A stretch of 64,000 bases of DNA from Herminiimonas sp. (GCF_030655415.1 NZ_JAURVN010000002.1:124001-188000); one strand, 5' to 3'. Counted from the stretch's first letter, positions 1 through 8,690 are shown. Notes: generated from the letters alone by a model not told the origin. Numbers and translations: made by a program.

Positions 1-728
1 ACCGGATCATCAGGATTCGCCGCCAGCTTGGCGAGGAAGAAATCCATGATCTTCAAACTGGTTTTGATATTCAGGTTGAACGTACGATCGACGAATTTGA
101 ACAGACGCGCACCGCGTGCATGCAAGATCTCCAGCTCGGCCAAAAAGATATCAATATCGAAAGGCCATGCGGTTTTATCCAGCGCCGACAAACAAAATTC
201 GCATTTGAATGGACAGCCGCGCGAGGCTTCTACATACAGCGTGCGATGTGCGATGTCTTCGTCGGTGTAGAGCTGATAGGGCATCGGTAATTCAGACAGC
301 GGCGGTTGCACGCCGAGATGCGTTTTCATCAAAGGCTTGGGGCCGTTCAAAATCTGTCTGCACAAATCGGGGAAGGTGACATCGCCCCAACCGGTGATCA
401 GATAATCAGCCATCTGCACGATGCTTTGCTCATTCGATTCGTAGGAAACTTCCGGACCGCCGAGCACGATTACAACCTCGGGTGCGACACGCTTGAGCAG
501 CGCGACCAGCTTGGTGGTTTCTTCGACGTTCCAGATATAGACGCCGAAGCCGATGATGCGCGGATTATGTGCGAGCAGCTTTTCGACCATATCGGTGGCA
601 CGCGCGCCGAGTACGAACTCCTGCAATTGCGTCACACTTTGCAGCTCGCCCATGTTCGCCAGCAGGCAGCGCAAACCCAGTGAGGCATGCGTGTAACGGG
701 CGTTAAGTGTGGAAAGCAGAATGGTCAT
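1..728 (-). CDS. B12-binding domain radical SAM protein (partial, C-terminus cut by window edge)
   Basis: Reading the minus strand from the ATG at 728 gives 242 codons with no stop before the window edge, so the C-terminal part is missing. The first ~140 residues look like a cobalamin-binding Rossmann-type domain (VVIVLGGPEVSYES near residue 85). The radical SAM cluster motif CxxxCxxC follows as GCPFKCEFC, with Cys172, Cys176 and Cys179. This layout matches the COG1032 family of B12-binding radical SAM enzymes, many of which end in a DUF4080 domain; that part cannot be seen here. Such proteins bind a 4Fe-4S cluster and SAM; the substrate is unknown. The gene is divergent from the peptidase at 896. 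The canonical B12-ligand motif DxHxxG is not evident, so cobalamin binding is inferred from the family. Confidence 0.88.
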   Translation of the reverse strand, partial: MTILLSTLNARYTHASLGLRCLLANMGELQSVTQLQEFVLGARATDMVEKLLAHNPRIIGFGVYIWNVEETTKLVALLKRVAPEVVIVLGGPEVSYESNEQSIVQMADYLITGWGDVTFPDLCRQILNGPKPLMKTHLGVQPPLSELPMPYQLYTDEDIAHRTLYVEASRGCPFKCEFCLSALDKTAWPFDIDIFLAELEILHARGARLFKFVDRTFNLNIKTSLKIMDFFLAKLAANPDDP

Positions 729-817
729 GGCAAGCGCAACAGGTAGGGAAGCGCTCATTCTACGCCGCCTCGATTGAAAAACACGCAGTTTGCGCACATC
801 TGGCCGCCGTCTCTTCC

Positions 818-823
818 TATAAT
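818..823 (+). promoter_or_regulatory. Candidate -10 box (TATAAT) of the M15 peptidase gene
   Basis: A perfect TATAAT lies 72 bp before the ATG at 896, in the divergent intergenic region. No good -35 sits at 16-18 bp (TTGCGC at 790-795 is 22 bp away), so the promoter is plausible but incomplete. Confidence 0.4.
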
Positions 824-895
824 GAGTCATTCTTTTGCCCGCATATTTCGTGTCATGCGAAGCTGAGACGCCATCCATTTCCAAAAGAACAATTC

Positions 896-1774
896 ATGCC
901 ATCTTTATCGCATATCGCCGGATCCAGTCTGCTGTTGCTGATGTTTGTTGCGATGAATAGTCAGGCGGCAAAGTCGCCTACATCGCGCATTGTCGAGGTC
1001 GATACCAATATGTGTCGCACCATGCAGGATCTGGGCGTCTTGCATAAAACTGCGCCTGTTAGCTGCCCGCAACTGCGCATCGTGCATTTTTCTTATCTGG
1101 GATTTGACGGAAAAATACATGACGACGGCGCCGTGATGGTAATGGCTGCCGTAGTAGATCATGTGCAGGCAATCTTCGATACGCTATTGCAGAAAAAATT
1201 CGCGATTGCCGGTGCGCAGTTAATGGATCACTACATGGGTGACGATATGGCATCGATGCGCGACAACAATACCTCGGCCTTCAACGACCGCGCCGTGACC
1301 AACGGCAGCGCACCCTCGCTGCATGCTTACGGCGCTGCCATCGACATCAACCCGGTGCAAAATCCATTTGTGCAGTTTGAAGAAGGCGGCAAGGCCGCTT
1401 ACTTGCCTGCTATTGGAAGTGCCTATGCCAATCGTCTGGCCGTGCGTCCTGGCAAACCCACGCGTAAAGGGATGGCGGAAGAAGTGGTGGACGTGTTCGC
1501 CGATAACGGTTTCCTGATCTGGGGCGGTGATTGGGATGCGCCCATCGATTACCAGCATTTTCAAATCAGTCGAGGGCTGGCAAAACGGCTGGCGGCTTTG
1601 CCAGTTGCGCAGGCGCAAACTGTTTTCAATGCGTATGTAGAAAATTATCGGAGCTGTGCCCGCAAGGAAAAATCGGCAAACACTGATATCGAAAAAACAG
1701 GTGCTGTTAAAGCAAACACAGTGAAAGCCAAATGCGTGACTGCGATTGATCGCGTCAACATCGGTCAACCATGA
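896..1774 (+). CDS. M15 family metallopeptidase (D-alanyl-D-alanine carboxypeptidase-like), exported
   Basis: The product is 292 residues. The reading frame is open further upstream, but the ATG at 896 gives a clean signal peptide (SHIAGSSLLLLMFVAMNSQAA, cleavage after about residue 25), so I chose it. The zinc-site signature SxHxxGxAxD appears as SLHAYGAAID (His143, Asp150). A second half, GGDW...DYQHF, supplies His221 and the likely catalytic acid. These are the marks of M15 (VanY/peptidase_M15_4) enzymes, which cut peptide bonds of peptidoglycan stems in the periplasm. The last ~55 residues are a lysine-rich tail outside the family core, with two cysteines (SCARK, KAKCV) that could form a disulfide. 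The exact cleavage specificity cannot be read from sequence. Confidence 0.85.
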   Translation: MPSLSHIAGSSLLLLMFVAMNSQAAKSPTSRIVEVDTNMCRTMQDLGVLHKTAPVSCPQLRIVHFSYLGFDGKIHDDGAVMVMAAVVDHVQAIFDTLLQKKFAIAGAQLMDHYMGDDMASMRDNNTSAFNDRAVTNGSAPSLHAYGAAIDINPVQNPFVQFEEGGKAAYLPAIGSAYANRLAVRPGKPTRKGMAEEVVDVFADNGFLIWGGDWDAPIDYQHFQISRGLAKRLAALPVAQAQTVFNAYVENYRSCARKEKSANTDIEKTGAVKANTVKAKCVTAIDRVNIGQP

Positions 1775-1838
1775 ACTTGCAGCGACGTTAGTTATCTATC
1801 CCTGTCGTATTTTGTGCAAATTGCACCGCACCGAATGC

Positions 1839-1869
1839 TTGACGAACAGACCGCGAGCACGTGTACACT
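1839..1869 (+). promoter_or_regulatory. Candidate sigma70 promoter of corA
   Basis: TTGACG at 1839-1844 is followed after 17 bp by TGTACA (1862-1867), or after 19 bp by TACACT (1864-1869). Neither -10 is a strong match. The spacing to the ATG at 1921 (about 50 nt leader) is reasonable. Confidence 0.35.
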
Positions 1870-1920
1870 CGCGCATCGACGACCGATCAAAATCGCGCCC
1901 CATTCCGGAGATTTTTGCCC

Positions 1921-2886
1921 ATGCTTATCAACTGCGTTGCCTATCAGGATGGCAATAAATTATCCGATATCTCGATTGAAGAAATCAGCGATTACCTGAA
2001 GCGCCCCGACTGCTTTGTGTGGGTCGCATTGAAGGATGCCGAACCAGCCGAACTCGAGCAGATGCAGGAAGAATTCGGCTTGCACGACCTGGCGATTGAA
2101 GATGCGATGAACGGTCATCAACGCCCCAAGGTTGAAGAATATGGTGACTCACTCTTTGCGGTCGTGAAAACGGCTGAAATGGTCGAAGGCACAGTCCACA
2201 TCGGCGAGCTGGATATCTTCGTCGGCCCTAATTACATTCTGTCGGTGCGCAATCGCAGCGCACAAGGCTTTCTCGGAGTGCGTGCACGTTGTGAGCGGGA
2301 GCCGGAACAATTACGTAAAGGTTCCGCCTTCGTCCTGTATGCATTGATGGATGCCGTGGTTGATCGCTACTTCCCGGTGGTGGAAGCGCTGGAAAGCGAA
2401 CTGGAATTGATAGAAGAGAAAATTTTCCACAAAGGTTCACAGCGCGCCAACATCGAACGTTTATATGAACTCAAGCGCGAAGTCGTGATGCTGAAGCATG
2501 TGGTCGCGCCATTGATGGAAGCGGTCAGCAAACTCTACGGTGGACGCGTACCGAATCTGTGCGAAAGCACGCGCGATTACTTCCGCGACATTGGCGATCA
2601 TTTGTATCGCATCAACGCAATGGCCGATGCCTTCCGTGAAACGATCGCCACCGCGATTCAGGTCAATCTGTCCATGGTCACAATTGAAGAAAGCGAAGTG
2701 AATAAACGCCTCGCCGCATGGGCTGCGATTTTTGCGGTGGCGACTGCCTTCTTCGGTTTGTGGGGGATGAACTTCAAGTTCATGCCGGAGCTGGAATGGA
2801 AGTACGGTTATCCGGTGTCGGTACTGATGGTGAGCAGCGTGTGCGGTTATCTTTACTACCGCTTCAGAAAATCCGGCTGGTTATAG
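1921..2886 (+). CDS. corA: CorA-family magnesium/divalent cation transporter
   Basis: The product is 321 residues, typical of CorA. The N-terminal two thirds is the soluble funnel domain with long charged helices (VEALESELELIEEKIFH). Two C-terminal membrane helices follow, and the first ends in the family signature GMN at residues 282-284 (FFGLWGMNFKFMPELEW), which forms the selectivity loop of the pentameric channel. The loop MPELEWKYGYP and a short basic C-terminus complete the pattern. CorA mediates Mg2+ (also Co2+/Ni2+) influx across the inner membrane. I chose the ATG at 1921, preceded by GGAG at 1907, over the upstream in-frame GTG at 1861. The gene is monocistronic and ends at a strong bidirectional terminator. 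Confidence 0.93.
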   Translation: MLINCVAYQDGNKLSDISIEEISDYLKRPDCFVWVALKDAEPAELEQMQEEFGLHDLAIEDAMNGHQRPKVEEYGDSLFAVVKTAEMVEGTVHIGELDIFVGPNYILSVRNRSAQGFLGVRARCEREPEQLRKGSAFVLYALMDAVVDRYFPVVEALESELELIEEKIFHKGSQRANIERLYELKREVVMLKHVVAPLMEAVSKLYGGRVPNLCESTRDYFRDIGDHLYRINAMADAFRETIATAIQVNLSMVTIEESEVNKRLAAWAAIFAVATAFFGLWGMNFKFMPELEWKYGYPVSVLMVSSVCGYLYYRFRKSGWL

Positions 2887-2915
2887 ATTTATTGATTCGA
2901 TATATTTGTTTGAAA

Positions 2916-2947
2916 TAAAAAACGCCGCAAGATTGCGGCGTTTTTTA
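2916..2947. terminator. Bidirectional rho-independent terminator between corA and the COG2509 flavoprotein
   Basis: An A-run, then CGCCGC, loop AAGATT, GCGGCG and a T-run give an intrinsic terminator that reads equally well on both strands. It serves the two convergent genes. Confidence 0.9.
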
Positions 2948-2967
2948 TTACGAGTTTTAATTGAGGT

Positions 2968-4593
2968 TTACTTCGTTGTACCGTTCTTCACACTATCCAA
3001 CATGCTGAGCGCCAACGCCTCTGCTACACGTATGCCATCAATCGCTGCCGACATGATGCCGCCTGCATAACCTGCGCCTTCACCAGCCGGGAACAAGCCA
3101 CGCGTGTTGATGCTTTGCAAATCGTCGTCGTTACGTTTGATGCTGATCGGTGACGAGGTGCGCGTTTCCACACCGGTCAACACCGCGTCGTTCATCGAGA
3201 AACCCTTGATCTGTTTTTCGAACGCTGGCAATGCTTCGCGTATCGCTGCGATCACGTAGCTAGGCAACGATGTATTCAAATCGCCAAGCTTGACGCCCGG
3301 TTTGTAGGACGGGATCACAGAACCGAATTCAGTCGAAGGCTTATCGGCGATGAAGTCGCCAACCAACTGGCCAGGCGCATCGTAGTTGCTGCCGCCGAGC
3401 TCGAATGCGCGCTCTTCCCACTGGCGTTGAAACTCCATACCGGCCAGCGGATTGCCGGGGTAATCAGCCGGCGTAATGCCGACCACGATGCCGGCGTTGG
3501 CATTGCGTTCGTTGCGTGAATACTGGCTCATGCCGTTAGTGACGACGCGACCCGGTTCCGATGATGCAGCTACCACCGTGCCGCCTGGGCACATGCAGAA
3601 GCTGTAGACCGAACGGCCATTACTCGCGTGATAGACCAGTTTGTAATCGGCTGCGCCCAAGACTGGATGACCGGCGTTTGGCCCCAATCGACAAGCGTCG
3701 ATCAACGATTGTGGATGCTCGATACGGAAGCCGATGGAGAACGGCTTCGGCTCCAGATAAATCCCGCGTGCATGCAACATCTCGAAGGTATCGCGGGCGC
3801 TGTGGCCGATCGCCAATACGACGTGATCGCTTGCTATATGCGAACCATCAGAGAGTTTGAGGCCGCACACTTTGCCGTCTTCGATTTCAATGTCATCGAC
3901 CTTGCTCTCGAAACGGAATTCACCGCCCAGCTTGACGATCTCTTCGCGCATCAGTTCGACCATTTTCACGAGGCGGAAAGTACCGATGTGCGGCTTGCTG
4001 ACGTACATGATTTCTGGTGGAGCATCGGCTTTCACAAATTCCATCAAGACCTTGCGACCGTAATGCTTGGGATCTTTGACCTGGCTCCACAACTTGCCAT
4101 CGGAAAAAGTACCGGCGCCGCCTTCGCCAAATTGCACATTCGATTCCGGATTCAGTTCGCGCTTGCGCCACAGGCCGAAGGTGTCTTTGGTGCGCTCGCG
4201 TACTTCCTTGCCGCGCTCCAGAATGATTGGGCGAAAGCCCATTTGCGCGAGTATCAATGCCGCGAAAATACCGCAAGGGCCGAAGCCGATCACGACTGGA
4301 CGCGTAGTCAAATCCGCCGGGGCTTTTGCCACAAAATGGTAGCTGGTGTCGGGCGCAATCGTGACGTGACGATTGCCTTGCAAGCGCTTCGCATGCTTGT
4401 CTTGATCGCGGATTTCGACGTCTAGCGTATAGACCATGATGATCGCGTTTTTCTTGCGCGCATCGTAACCACGACGGAAAACCGTGTGCTGGATCAGGTC
4501 CTCGGCTTTGATGCCGAGACGCGCGATGATCGCAGCCAGAAGGTCTTCTTCGGTATGGTCTAAGGGGAGTTGAACGTCAGTGAGTCGCAGCAT
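2968..4593 (-). CDS. COG2509-type FAD-dependent oxidoreductase (uncharacterised dehydrogenase)
   Basis: The product is 541 residues. After an N-terminal domain of about 95 residues comes a dinucleotide-binding motif, VVIGFGPCGIFAAL (glycines 103-108), and an acidic ELER-like strand end (IILERGKEV). The C-terminus carries a second FAD contact, GLFPAGEGAGYAGGI. This domain order and the sequence NVQFGEGGAGTFSDGKL are typical of the COG2509 family, widespread in bacteria but without an assigned substrate. The gene stands alone, convergent with corA. I take the ATG at 4593; the ORF has no plausible earlier start. The flavoenzyme fold is clear, the reaction is unknown. Confidence 0.88.
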   Translation of the reverse strand: MLRLTDVQLPLDHTEEDLLAAIIARLGIKAEDLIQHTVFRRGYDARKKNAIIMVYTLDVEIRDQDKHAKRLQGNRHVTIAPDTSYHFVAKAPADLTTRPVVIGFGPCGIFAALILAQMGFRPIILERGKEVRERTKDTFGLWRKRELNPESNVQFGEGGAGTFSDGKLWSQVKDPKHYGRKVLMEFVKADAPPEIMYVSKPHIGTFRLVKMVELMREEIVKLGGEFRFESKVDDIEIEDGKVCGLKLSDGSHIASDHVVLAIGHSARDTFEMLHARGIYLEPKPFSIGFRIEHPQSLIDACRLGPNAGHPVLGAADYKLVYHASNGRSVYSFCMCPGGTVVAASSEPGRVVTNGMSQYSRNERNANAGIVVGITPADYPGNPLAGMEFQRQWEERAFELGGSNYDAPGQLVGDFIADKPSTEFGSVIPSYKPGVKLGDLNTSLPSYVIAAIREALPAFEKQIKGFSMNDAVLTGVETRTSSPISIKRNDDDLQSINTRGLFPAGEGAGYAGGIMSAAIDGIRVAEALALSMLDSVKNGTTK

Positions 4594-5030
4594 GCTTGTT
4601 TCTAGCCAATCTTGTAAAAATCATCTGCCTGTTTCAGTCGGCAGCGCGCTATTTTACTCTAGTCGTTTTTATTCAAATCAAGGATGAGTTGCGCATCCAT
4701 TTCGATGTGAAGAATCGTCTCGAATAAATTGCCACGAATGCGCACGCAGGATTTAACACTTTCTTGCGATTTCACGATTTTTCGCTAGGAATTTGCACTG
4801 AAATTGCCCAAGGTTTCTCCTGAGACAACGCGGCTTTATCGTCCGCGCAACGCATGTTGTTTTAAATGCCGAGAAATGCTGAGTTAGGCGCGCGCTGCAT
4901 TGACTCTCGGAAACTAATTGATTATGGTAAATGACGCCATTGCAGTCTTGCACTGCGATGACGGTGTATATCCACTCAACAAAAAGAGACGTTCATAGAA
5001 CGCATAACGGAGACTGGGAAAGGAGTGCAC
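4594..5030. other. Intergenic region upstream of cheW
   Basis: 437 bp between the divergent flavoprotein gene and cheW. No ORF here has a convincing start or family match. The part next to cheW holds a candidate sigma70 promoter (listed separately). I looked for flagellar sigma28 and sigma54 promoters and found none convincing. Confidence 0.6.
4900..4928 (+). promoter_or_regulatory. Candidate sigma70 promoter of cheW-mcp
   Basis: TTGACT (4900-4905), a 17-bp spacer and TATGGT (4923-4928) match the consensus well. A transcript would begin near 4935, leaving a leader of about 95 nt before the cheW start. Confidence 0.45.
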
Positions 5031-5528
5031 ATGAACGCAACCGCGAACAGCGCACAATCTGTCACTGCAGCAAATGGCCCACTGGAATTTTTATCTTTCA
5101 CGCTGGGCAAAGAAGAGTACGGCATCTCGATTCAAAAGGTTCAGGAGTTGCGCGGCTACGATATTGTCACCCGCATCGCTAACGTACCGGAGTTCGTGAA
5201 AGGCGTCGTCAATCTGCGCGGCATCATCGTGCCTATCGTCGACATGCGCATCAAGTTCCATCTTGGCACACCGACCTACGATCAATTCACCGTTGTCGTG
5301 ATTTTGAACGTCAGCGGTCGGGTGGTTGGCATGGTGGTCGATAGCGTGTCGGACGTCATTACCTTGAGTCCCGAGCAAATCAAACCAGCGCCAGACATGA
5401 ATAGTTCCATGGCGTCTGATTATCTGGTCGGACTAGGGACGATAGATGAACGCATGTTGATATTGATCGATATCGACAAGTTGATGTCCAGCGCTGAAAT
5501 GGGCTTGGGTAATCCCGACCTCACCTGA
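5031..5528 (+). CDS. cheW: CheW chemotaxis adaptor protein
   Basis: The product is 165 residues. It has the CheW fold signature: [20 protein letters not shown] at the N-terminus, then [19 protein letters not shown] and [14 protein letters not shown]. CheW links methyl-accepting receptors to the kinase CheA at the cell pole. An in-frame GTG at 5025 lies inside the ribosome-binding site; the ATG at 5031 has AAGGAG five bases upstream, so it is the start. A receptor gene follows 101 bp downstream on the same strand, forming a two-gene receptor-adaptor unit. No cheA, cheR, cheB or cheY lies in the window, so this pair probably plugs into a main chemotaxis cluster elsewhere. Confidence 0.93.
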   Translation: MNATANSAQSVTAANGPLEFLSFTLGKEEYGISIQKVQELRGYDIVTRIANVPEFVKGVVNLRGIIVPIVDMRIKFHLGTPTYDQFTVVVILNVSGRVVGMVVDSVSDVITLSPEQIKPAPDMNSSMASDYLVGLGTIDERMLILIDIDKLMSSAEMGLGNPDLT

Positions 5529-5629
5529 CGACACTACTCCGTCACACCTCATCAGCAAGACTCCCACGCTGCAATCACGGATAGCTATCTTGATTGTATT
5601 GATTCACATCTGTTTGCTTCGAGACTGAC

Positions 5630-7330
5630 ATGCTAAAAAATATAACAATCAAATCGCTGCTCCTGTTCGTGATGGGCATACTTTCCCTGCTGCTGGTCGT
5701 CACCGGCATTCTGGGACTCACTTCACTTGATACCACCAACAAAGCCTTGAAGACTGTCTATGAAGATAGAACCGTTTCGCTAGGTCAGTTAAATACGGTG
5801 ATCTCGCAACTGACGATCAATCAGCTTGATCTGGTGACATCGATTTATGGCGACCCCGGCCTGATCGTTCCAAAAATGGATGCGATAGAAAAGCGCGAGA
5901 AGCAAATCGATGCGGCATTCAACGCCTATGCGGCGACTTCTGCGACGCAGGAAGAAAAAGCCTTGACGGAGAAATTTGCCATTGATCGCGCCGCCTTCGT
6001 CAACAAGGCTCTGACTCCAGCGATCGCTGCTTCTCGTGGCGGTAACGTGTTGCGTGTGACAGAAATCGTCAACGGCCCGATGGAAGAATTGATCTTGCCG
6101 GTGCGCGCTGGCGTCGCCGCGCTGATCGAGATACAACTGCGCGTCGCGGATCAAGAGTTCGAAGATTCACAACGTCGTTTTACGATGGTGCGCAATATCT
6201 CGATCGCCACCATTATCTTCGGCGTGCTGCTGGCAGGCTTCATGGCCTTCTGGCTGATCCGCTTGATTGCACGTCCTTTGGCCGAAGCAGTACACATTGC
6301 AAAAAGTGTGGCCAGCGGCGATCTGACGCAGCAAATTCATGTGGATTCCACCAATGAAACCGGACAGTTATTGCAAGCGCTGAAGGACATGAACGAGAGC
6401 CTGGCGAATACGGTTTCCAGCGTGCGTCGCGGTACGGAAACCATCACCGTTGCTTCCGGCGAAATCGCTTCCGGCAATGCCGACCTGTCTAGCCGTACAG
6501 AATCGCAAGCCGGCTCACTGGAAGAAACCGCCAGCTCGATGGAAGAGCTGACATCGACCGTGCGTCAGAATGCAGACAATGCGCGGCAGGCAAATCAGTT
6601 GGTGGTATCGGCATCCGAAGTCGCGGTCAAAGGCGGCAGCGTAGTTAGTCAAGTCGTCACGACCATGGGATCGATCAAGGATAGTTCACGCAAGATCGTC
6701 GACATCATCGGCGTGATCGATAGCATCGCGTTTCAGACCAACATCCTGGCGCTAAACGCTGCGGTGGAGGCGGCGCGTGCTGGCGAACAAGGTCGTGGTT
6801 TTGCAGTGGTTGCGAGTGAAGTACGCAATCTGGCACAACGCAGCGCCAGCGCCGCAAAAGAGATCAAGGCCTTGATCGATGACTCGGTCAGCAAAGTCGA
6901 CGTCGGCAGCAAACTGGTTGATCAAGCCGGCAGCACGATGGAAGAAATCGTCACCTCGGTCAAACATGTGGCCGATATCATGAGTGAAATCACTTCGGCT
7001 AGCCAGGAACAGAGCGACGGCATCGAGCAAGTCAATCAAGCCATCAGCCAGATGGATGAGATGACACAGCAAAATGCTGCGTTGGTCGAACAGGCTGCGG
7101 CTGCGGCGCAGAGCATGCAGGATCAAGCTGTCGAGTTATCGCGCGCGGTCAGTATCTTCCGCCTGAGTGGTAACAGCGCTCCACCGGCACCCATCGCGAA
7201 GCGTGCAACGCCAGCGTTGAAATCGGTAAAACCTGCAGCCAGATTGACCACGACTCAGAAGCCGGCTGCGGCCAAACCGCAAAAGACGATCACCACTGAG
7301 AAAAGCGGCGATGACTGGGAAGAGTTTTAA
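5630..7330 (+). CDS. Methyl-accepting chemotaxis protein with 4-helix-bundle-type periplasmic domain
   Basis: The product is 566 residues. TM1 (about residues 8-30) and TM2 (about 190-212) flank a periplasmic helical domain of roughly 155 residues resembling the 4HB_MCP/Tar-like fold. A HAMP domain follows ([20 protein letters not shown]). The cytoplasmic signalling domain contains the conserved tip [20 protein letters not shown] with its [12 protein letters not shown] continuation. Methylation-type sequences with repeated A/S-E-E pairs lie on both sides of the tip. The C-terminus is a proline/alanine/lysine linker ending in DWEEF, which resembles the NWETF pentapeptide that recruits CheR/CheB. 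The ligand cannot be deduced. It follows cheW in the same direction. Confidence 0.93.
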   Translation: MLKNITIKSLLLFVMGILSLLLVVTGILGLTSLDTTNKALKTVYEDRTVSLGQLNTVISQLTINQLDLVTSIYGDPGLIVPKMDAIEKREKQIDAAFNAYAATSATQEEKALTEKFAIDRAAFVNKALTPAIAASRGGNVLRVTEIVNGPMEELILPVRAGVAALIEIQLRVADQEFEDSQRRFTMVRNISIATIIFGVLLAGFMAFWLIRLIARPLAEAVHIAKSVASGDLTQQIHVDSTNETGQLLQALKDMNESLANTVSSVRRGTETITVASGEIASGNADLSSRTESQAGSLEETASSMEELTSTVRQNADNARQANQLVVSASEVAVKGGSVVSQVVTTMGSIKDSSRKIVDIIGVIDSIAFQTNILALNAAVEAARAGEQGRGFAVVASEVRNLAQRSASAAKEIKALIDDSVSKVDVGSKLVDQAGSTMEEIVTSVKHVADIMSEITSASQEQSDGIEQVNQAISQMDEMTQQNAALVEQAAAAAQSMQDQAVELSRAVSIFRLSGNSAPPAPIAKRATPALKSVKPAARLTTTQKPAAAKPQKTITTEKSGDDWEEF

Positions 7331-7709
7331 GCCGAGCAAATAGCTGGTGGACGAGGGCAAAGACTGCTTCGCTCCTCCTGAAACTCGGCGCAGTACAAGA
7401 TGCATGCAAAACAGTTCGTCTGCTTTGCATGCATTTTTCATTGGGCGAGCAGATGGCCGAGCGCTATTCATTCCTTATGTTTTGGCGGCGTATAGGCAAA
7501 GCCTGAACGAAAAATCCGTATGACAGCCGTGATGATGTAATGGCCCGGTAACAAGCATCGGCTGTAATTACAGATAAAAAAGTAGCGCGGCAATTGTTCT
7601 TGTACGAGCTTTGATAGACAATAGTGCGCCAGGCAAGTGGAATGCTTCTTGCGAATGACTGTTGAACTTGAATCGCTCCTCACATCTCTCATTTTTCACT
7701 GAATTGAAC
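7331..7709. other. Intergenic region between mcp and the SET-domain gene
   Basis: 379 bp. It holds the mcp terminator hairpin and, further on, a 12-bp palindrome CTGTAATTACAG at about 7560-7571 of unknown role. The minus-strand reading frames here have no family resemblance or ribosome-binding site, so I call no gene. Confidence 0.5.
7400..7438 (+). terminator. Candidate intrinsic terminator of the mcp gene
   Basis: ATGCATGCAAA (7400-7410) pairs perfectly with TTTGCATGCAT (7424-7434) across a 13-nt loop and is followed by more T residues. The stem is AT-rich for a terminator, but it sits 70 bp after the mcp stop. Confidence 0.6.
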
Positions 7710-8243
7710 ATGACATCACCGAGCAAGAAAACCGCCGCCACACCTTCCGCCAAGCCAGCGATTATCGTCAGAAATTCCCCGGTACACGGGCGCGGCGTCT
7801 TCGCCACCCGTAATATTCCAGCGGATACTTTTCTGATCGAGTACGAAGGCGAGCGCATCAGCGATAAAGAAGCCTCCAAACGACACGGCCTGGACCCAGA
7901 GAACCCGTATCACACGTTTTTCTTCAGCCTGGAAAGCGGCAAAATGATCGATGGTGGTGTCGATGGCAGCGATGCGCGCTGGATCAATCACGCATGCGAA
8001 CCTAACTGCGAAGCACGCGAAGAGAAAAAGCGCGTCAATATTTATTCGTTGCGCGATATCAAACGCGGTGAAGAATTGAACTACGACTACGGCCTGGTGG
8101 TTGAAGATAAGCAGACCAAGGCGTTGAAGAAAGCCTACGAATGCCGTTGCGGCGCAGAGACGTGCCGCCACACGATGCTGGCACCGCCAGAAAAAAAGAA
8201 GGCCAAGAAAAAGACCAAAGCGAAGAAAAGCAAAAAAGACTGA
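7710..8243 (+). CDS. SET domain-containing protein-lysine N-methyltransferase with lysine-rich tail
   Basis: The product is 177 residues. The SET core carries the SAM/substrate-site signatures: VHGRGVFATRNIPADTFLIEY (25-45), RWINHACEPNCEA (Asn93, His94, Cys100) and EELNYDYG with Tyr125/Tyr127. It ends in a post-SET zinc motif, CxCx4C (Cys145, Cys147, Cys152), which with Cys100 completes the zinc cluster of eukaryotic enzymes. After residue 158 comes a tail made almost only of Lys and Ala, like histone H1 or bacterial H1-like proteins. Family enzymes transfer methyl groups from SAM to protein lysines; a bacterial target is not known from this sequence. I take the ATG at 7710; the earlier in-frame TTG lacks support. 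The gene stands alone and ends at a strong terminator. Confidence 0.88.
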   Translation: MTSPSKKTAATPSAKPAIIVRNSPVHGRGVFATRNIPADTFLIEYEGERISDKEASKRHGLDPENPYHTFFFSLESGKMIDGGVDGSDARWINHACEPNCEAREEKKRVNIYSLRDIKRGEELNYDYGLVVEDKQTKALKKAYECRCGAETCRHTMLAPPEKKKAKKKTKAKKSKKD

Positions 8244-8250
8244 TGAAATA

Positions 8251-8287
8251 AAAAAGGCGGATGACTGAAAAGTCACCCGCCTTTTTT
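8251..8287. terminator. Bidirectional terminator between the SET gene and sugE
   Basis: AAAAAGGCGG-TGACT and AGTCA-CCGCCTTTTT form a long stem with one A-C mismatch and a GAAA tetraloop, flanked by A- and T-runs. It serves both convergent genes. Confidence 0.9.
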
Positions 8288-8304
8288 ACAACGATAACTA
8301 CCGA

Positions 8305-8625
8305 TTAGCTCGGGCTAAAAATCTTCAGTCCGATAATCCCGCTGACGATCAACAGAATACAGATGATGCGCGCCACAGTAGCCGGTTCACCCAGCAATAT
8401 CATCCCCAGAGTGACCGTACCCACCGCACCTATGCCGGTCCACACTGCATAAGCAGTCCCCACCGGCAATGTTTTCATCGCAAAGCCCAGCAACGCGATA
8501 CTGATCACCATCGCCGTCACGGTGCCCACTGTCGGCCACAACTTCGTAAAGCCATCGGTGTATTTCAGGCCGATAGCCCACACAACTTCGAACAGACCTG
8601 CGATTACAAGAATAAGCCAAGGCAT
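8305..8625 (-). CDS. sugE: SMR-family guanidinium exporter SugE/Gdx
   Basis: The product is 106 residues with four predicted membrane helices, the size of small multidrug resistance proteins. The essential Glu13 is present in [15 protein letters not shown]. The SugE-type sequence [18 protein letters not shown] and a final helix [16 protein letters not shown] complete the family pattern. SugE/Gdx proteins export guanidinium in exchange for protons as antiparallel dimers in the inner membrane. The frame is open upstream to 8712, but that stretch is the leader RNA; the ATG at 8625 has GAGGA eight bases upstream. A guanidine-II riboswitch in the leader supports the guanidinium-export role over general quaternary-ammonium resistance. 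Confidence 0.92.
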   Translation of the reverse strand: MPWLILVIAGLFEVVWAIGLKYTDGFTKLWPTVGTVTAMVISIALLGFAMKTLPVGTAYAVWTGIGAVGTVTLGMILLGEPATVARIICILLIVSGIIGLKIFSPS

Positions 8626-8645
8626 AGTTTGATTCCTCATATTGC

Positions 8646-8690
8646 CGAGGCCGTCCTCGATTGATAATGAGGCGGTGAGGTCGTCCCCAC
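8646..8690 (-). promoter_or_regulatory. Guanidine-II (mini-ykkC) riboswitch controlling sugE
   Basis: Read on the minus strand, the leader has two small hairpins. Hairpin P1 (8690-8675) is GTGGGG-ACGA-CCTCAC, a 6-bp stem with one G-U pair. Hairpin P2 (8659-8646) is CGAGG-ACGG-CCTCG, a perfect 5-bp stem. Both loops fit ACGR, the hallmark of the mini-ykkC motif, now known as the guanidine-II riboswitch, where the two loops kiss and each binds guanidinium. P2 ends 7 nt before the GAGGA ribosome-binding site of sugE, so control of translation initiation is likely. The linker is 15 nt. The call rests on the paired loops, the position and the downstream gene. Confidence 0.88.

Noticed and set aside
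1220..1768. Minus-strand frame of 182 codons opposite the M15 peptidase
   Set aside because: Shadow of the peptidase gene, whose active-site motifs are certain.
3628..4425. Long plus-strand frame (265 codons) opposite the COG2509 flavoprotein gene
   Set aside because: Antisense shadow: the minus-strand protein has clear FAD motifs over its whole length, while this frame has no family resemblance or ribosome-binding site.
4868..4875. GCCGAGAA upstream of cheW as a possible sigma28 -10
   Set aside because: The -35 position reads AACG, not TAAA. The sigma70-like promoter at 4900-4928 is better placed.
7560..7571. Palindrome CTGTAATTACAG
   Set aside because: Short, AT-rich and not clearly placed relative to a promoter; expected by chance at this scale.
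7468..7692. Minus-strand 74-codon frame between mcp and the SET gene
   Set aside because: No ribosome-binding site, Cys/Arg-rich composition, overlaps the SET gene leader.
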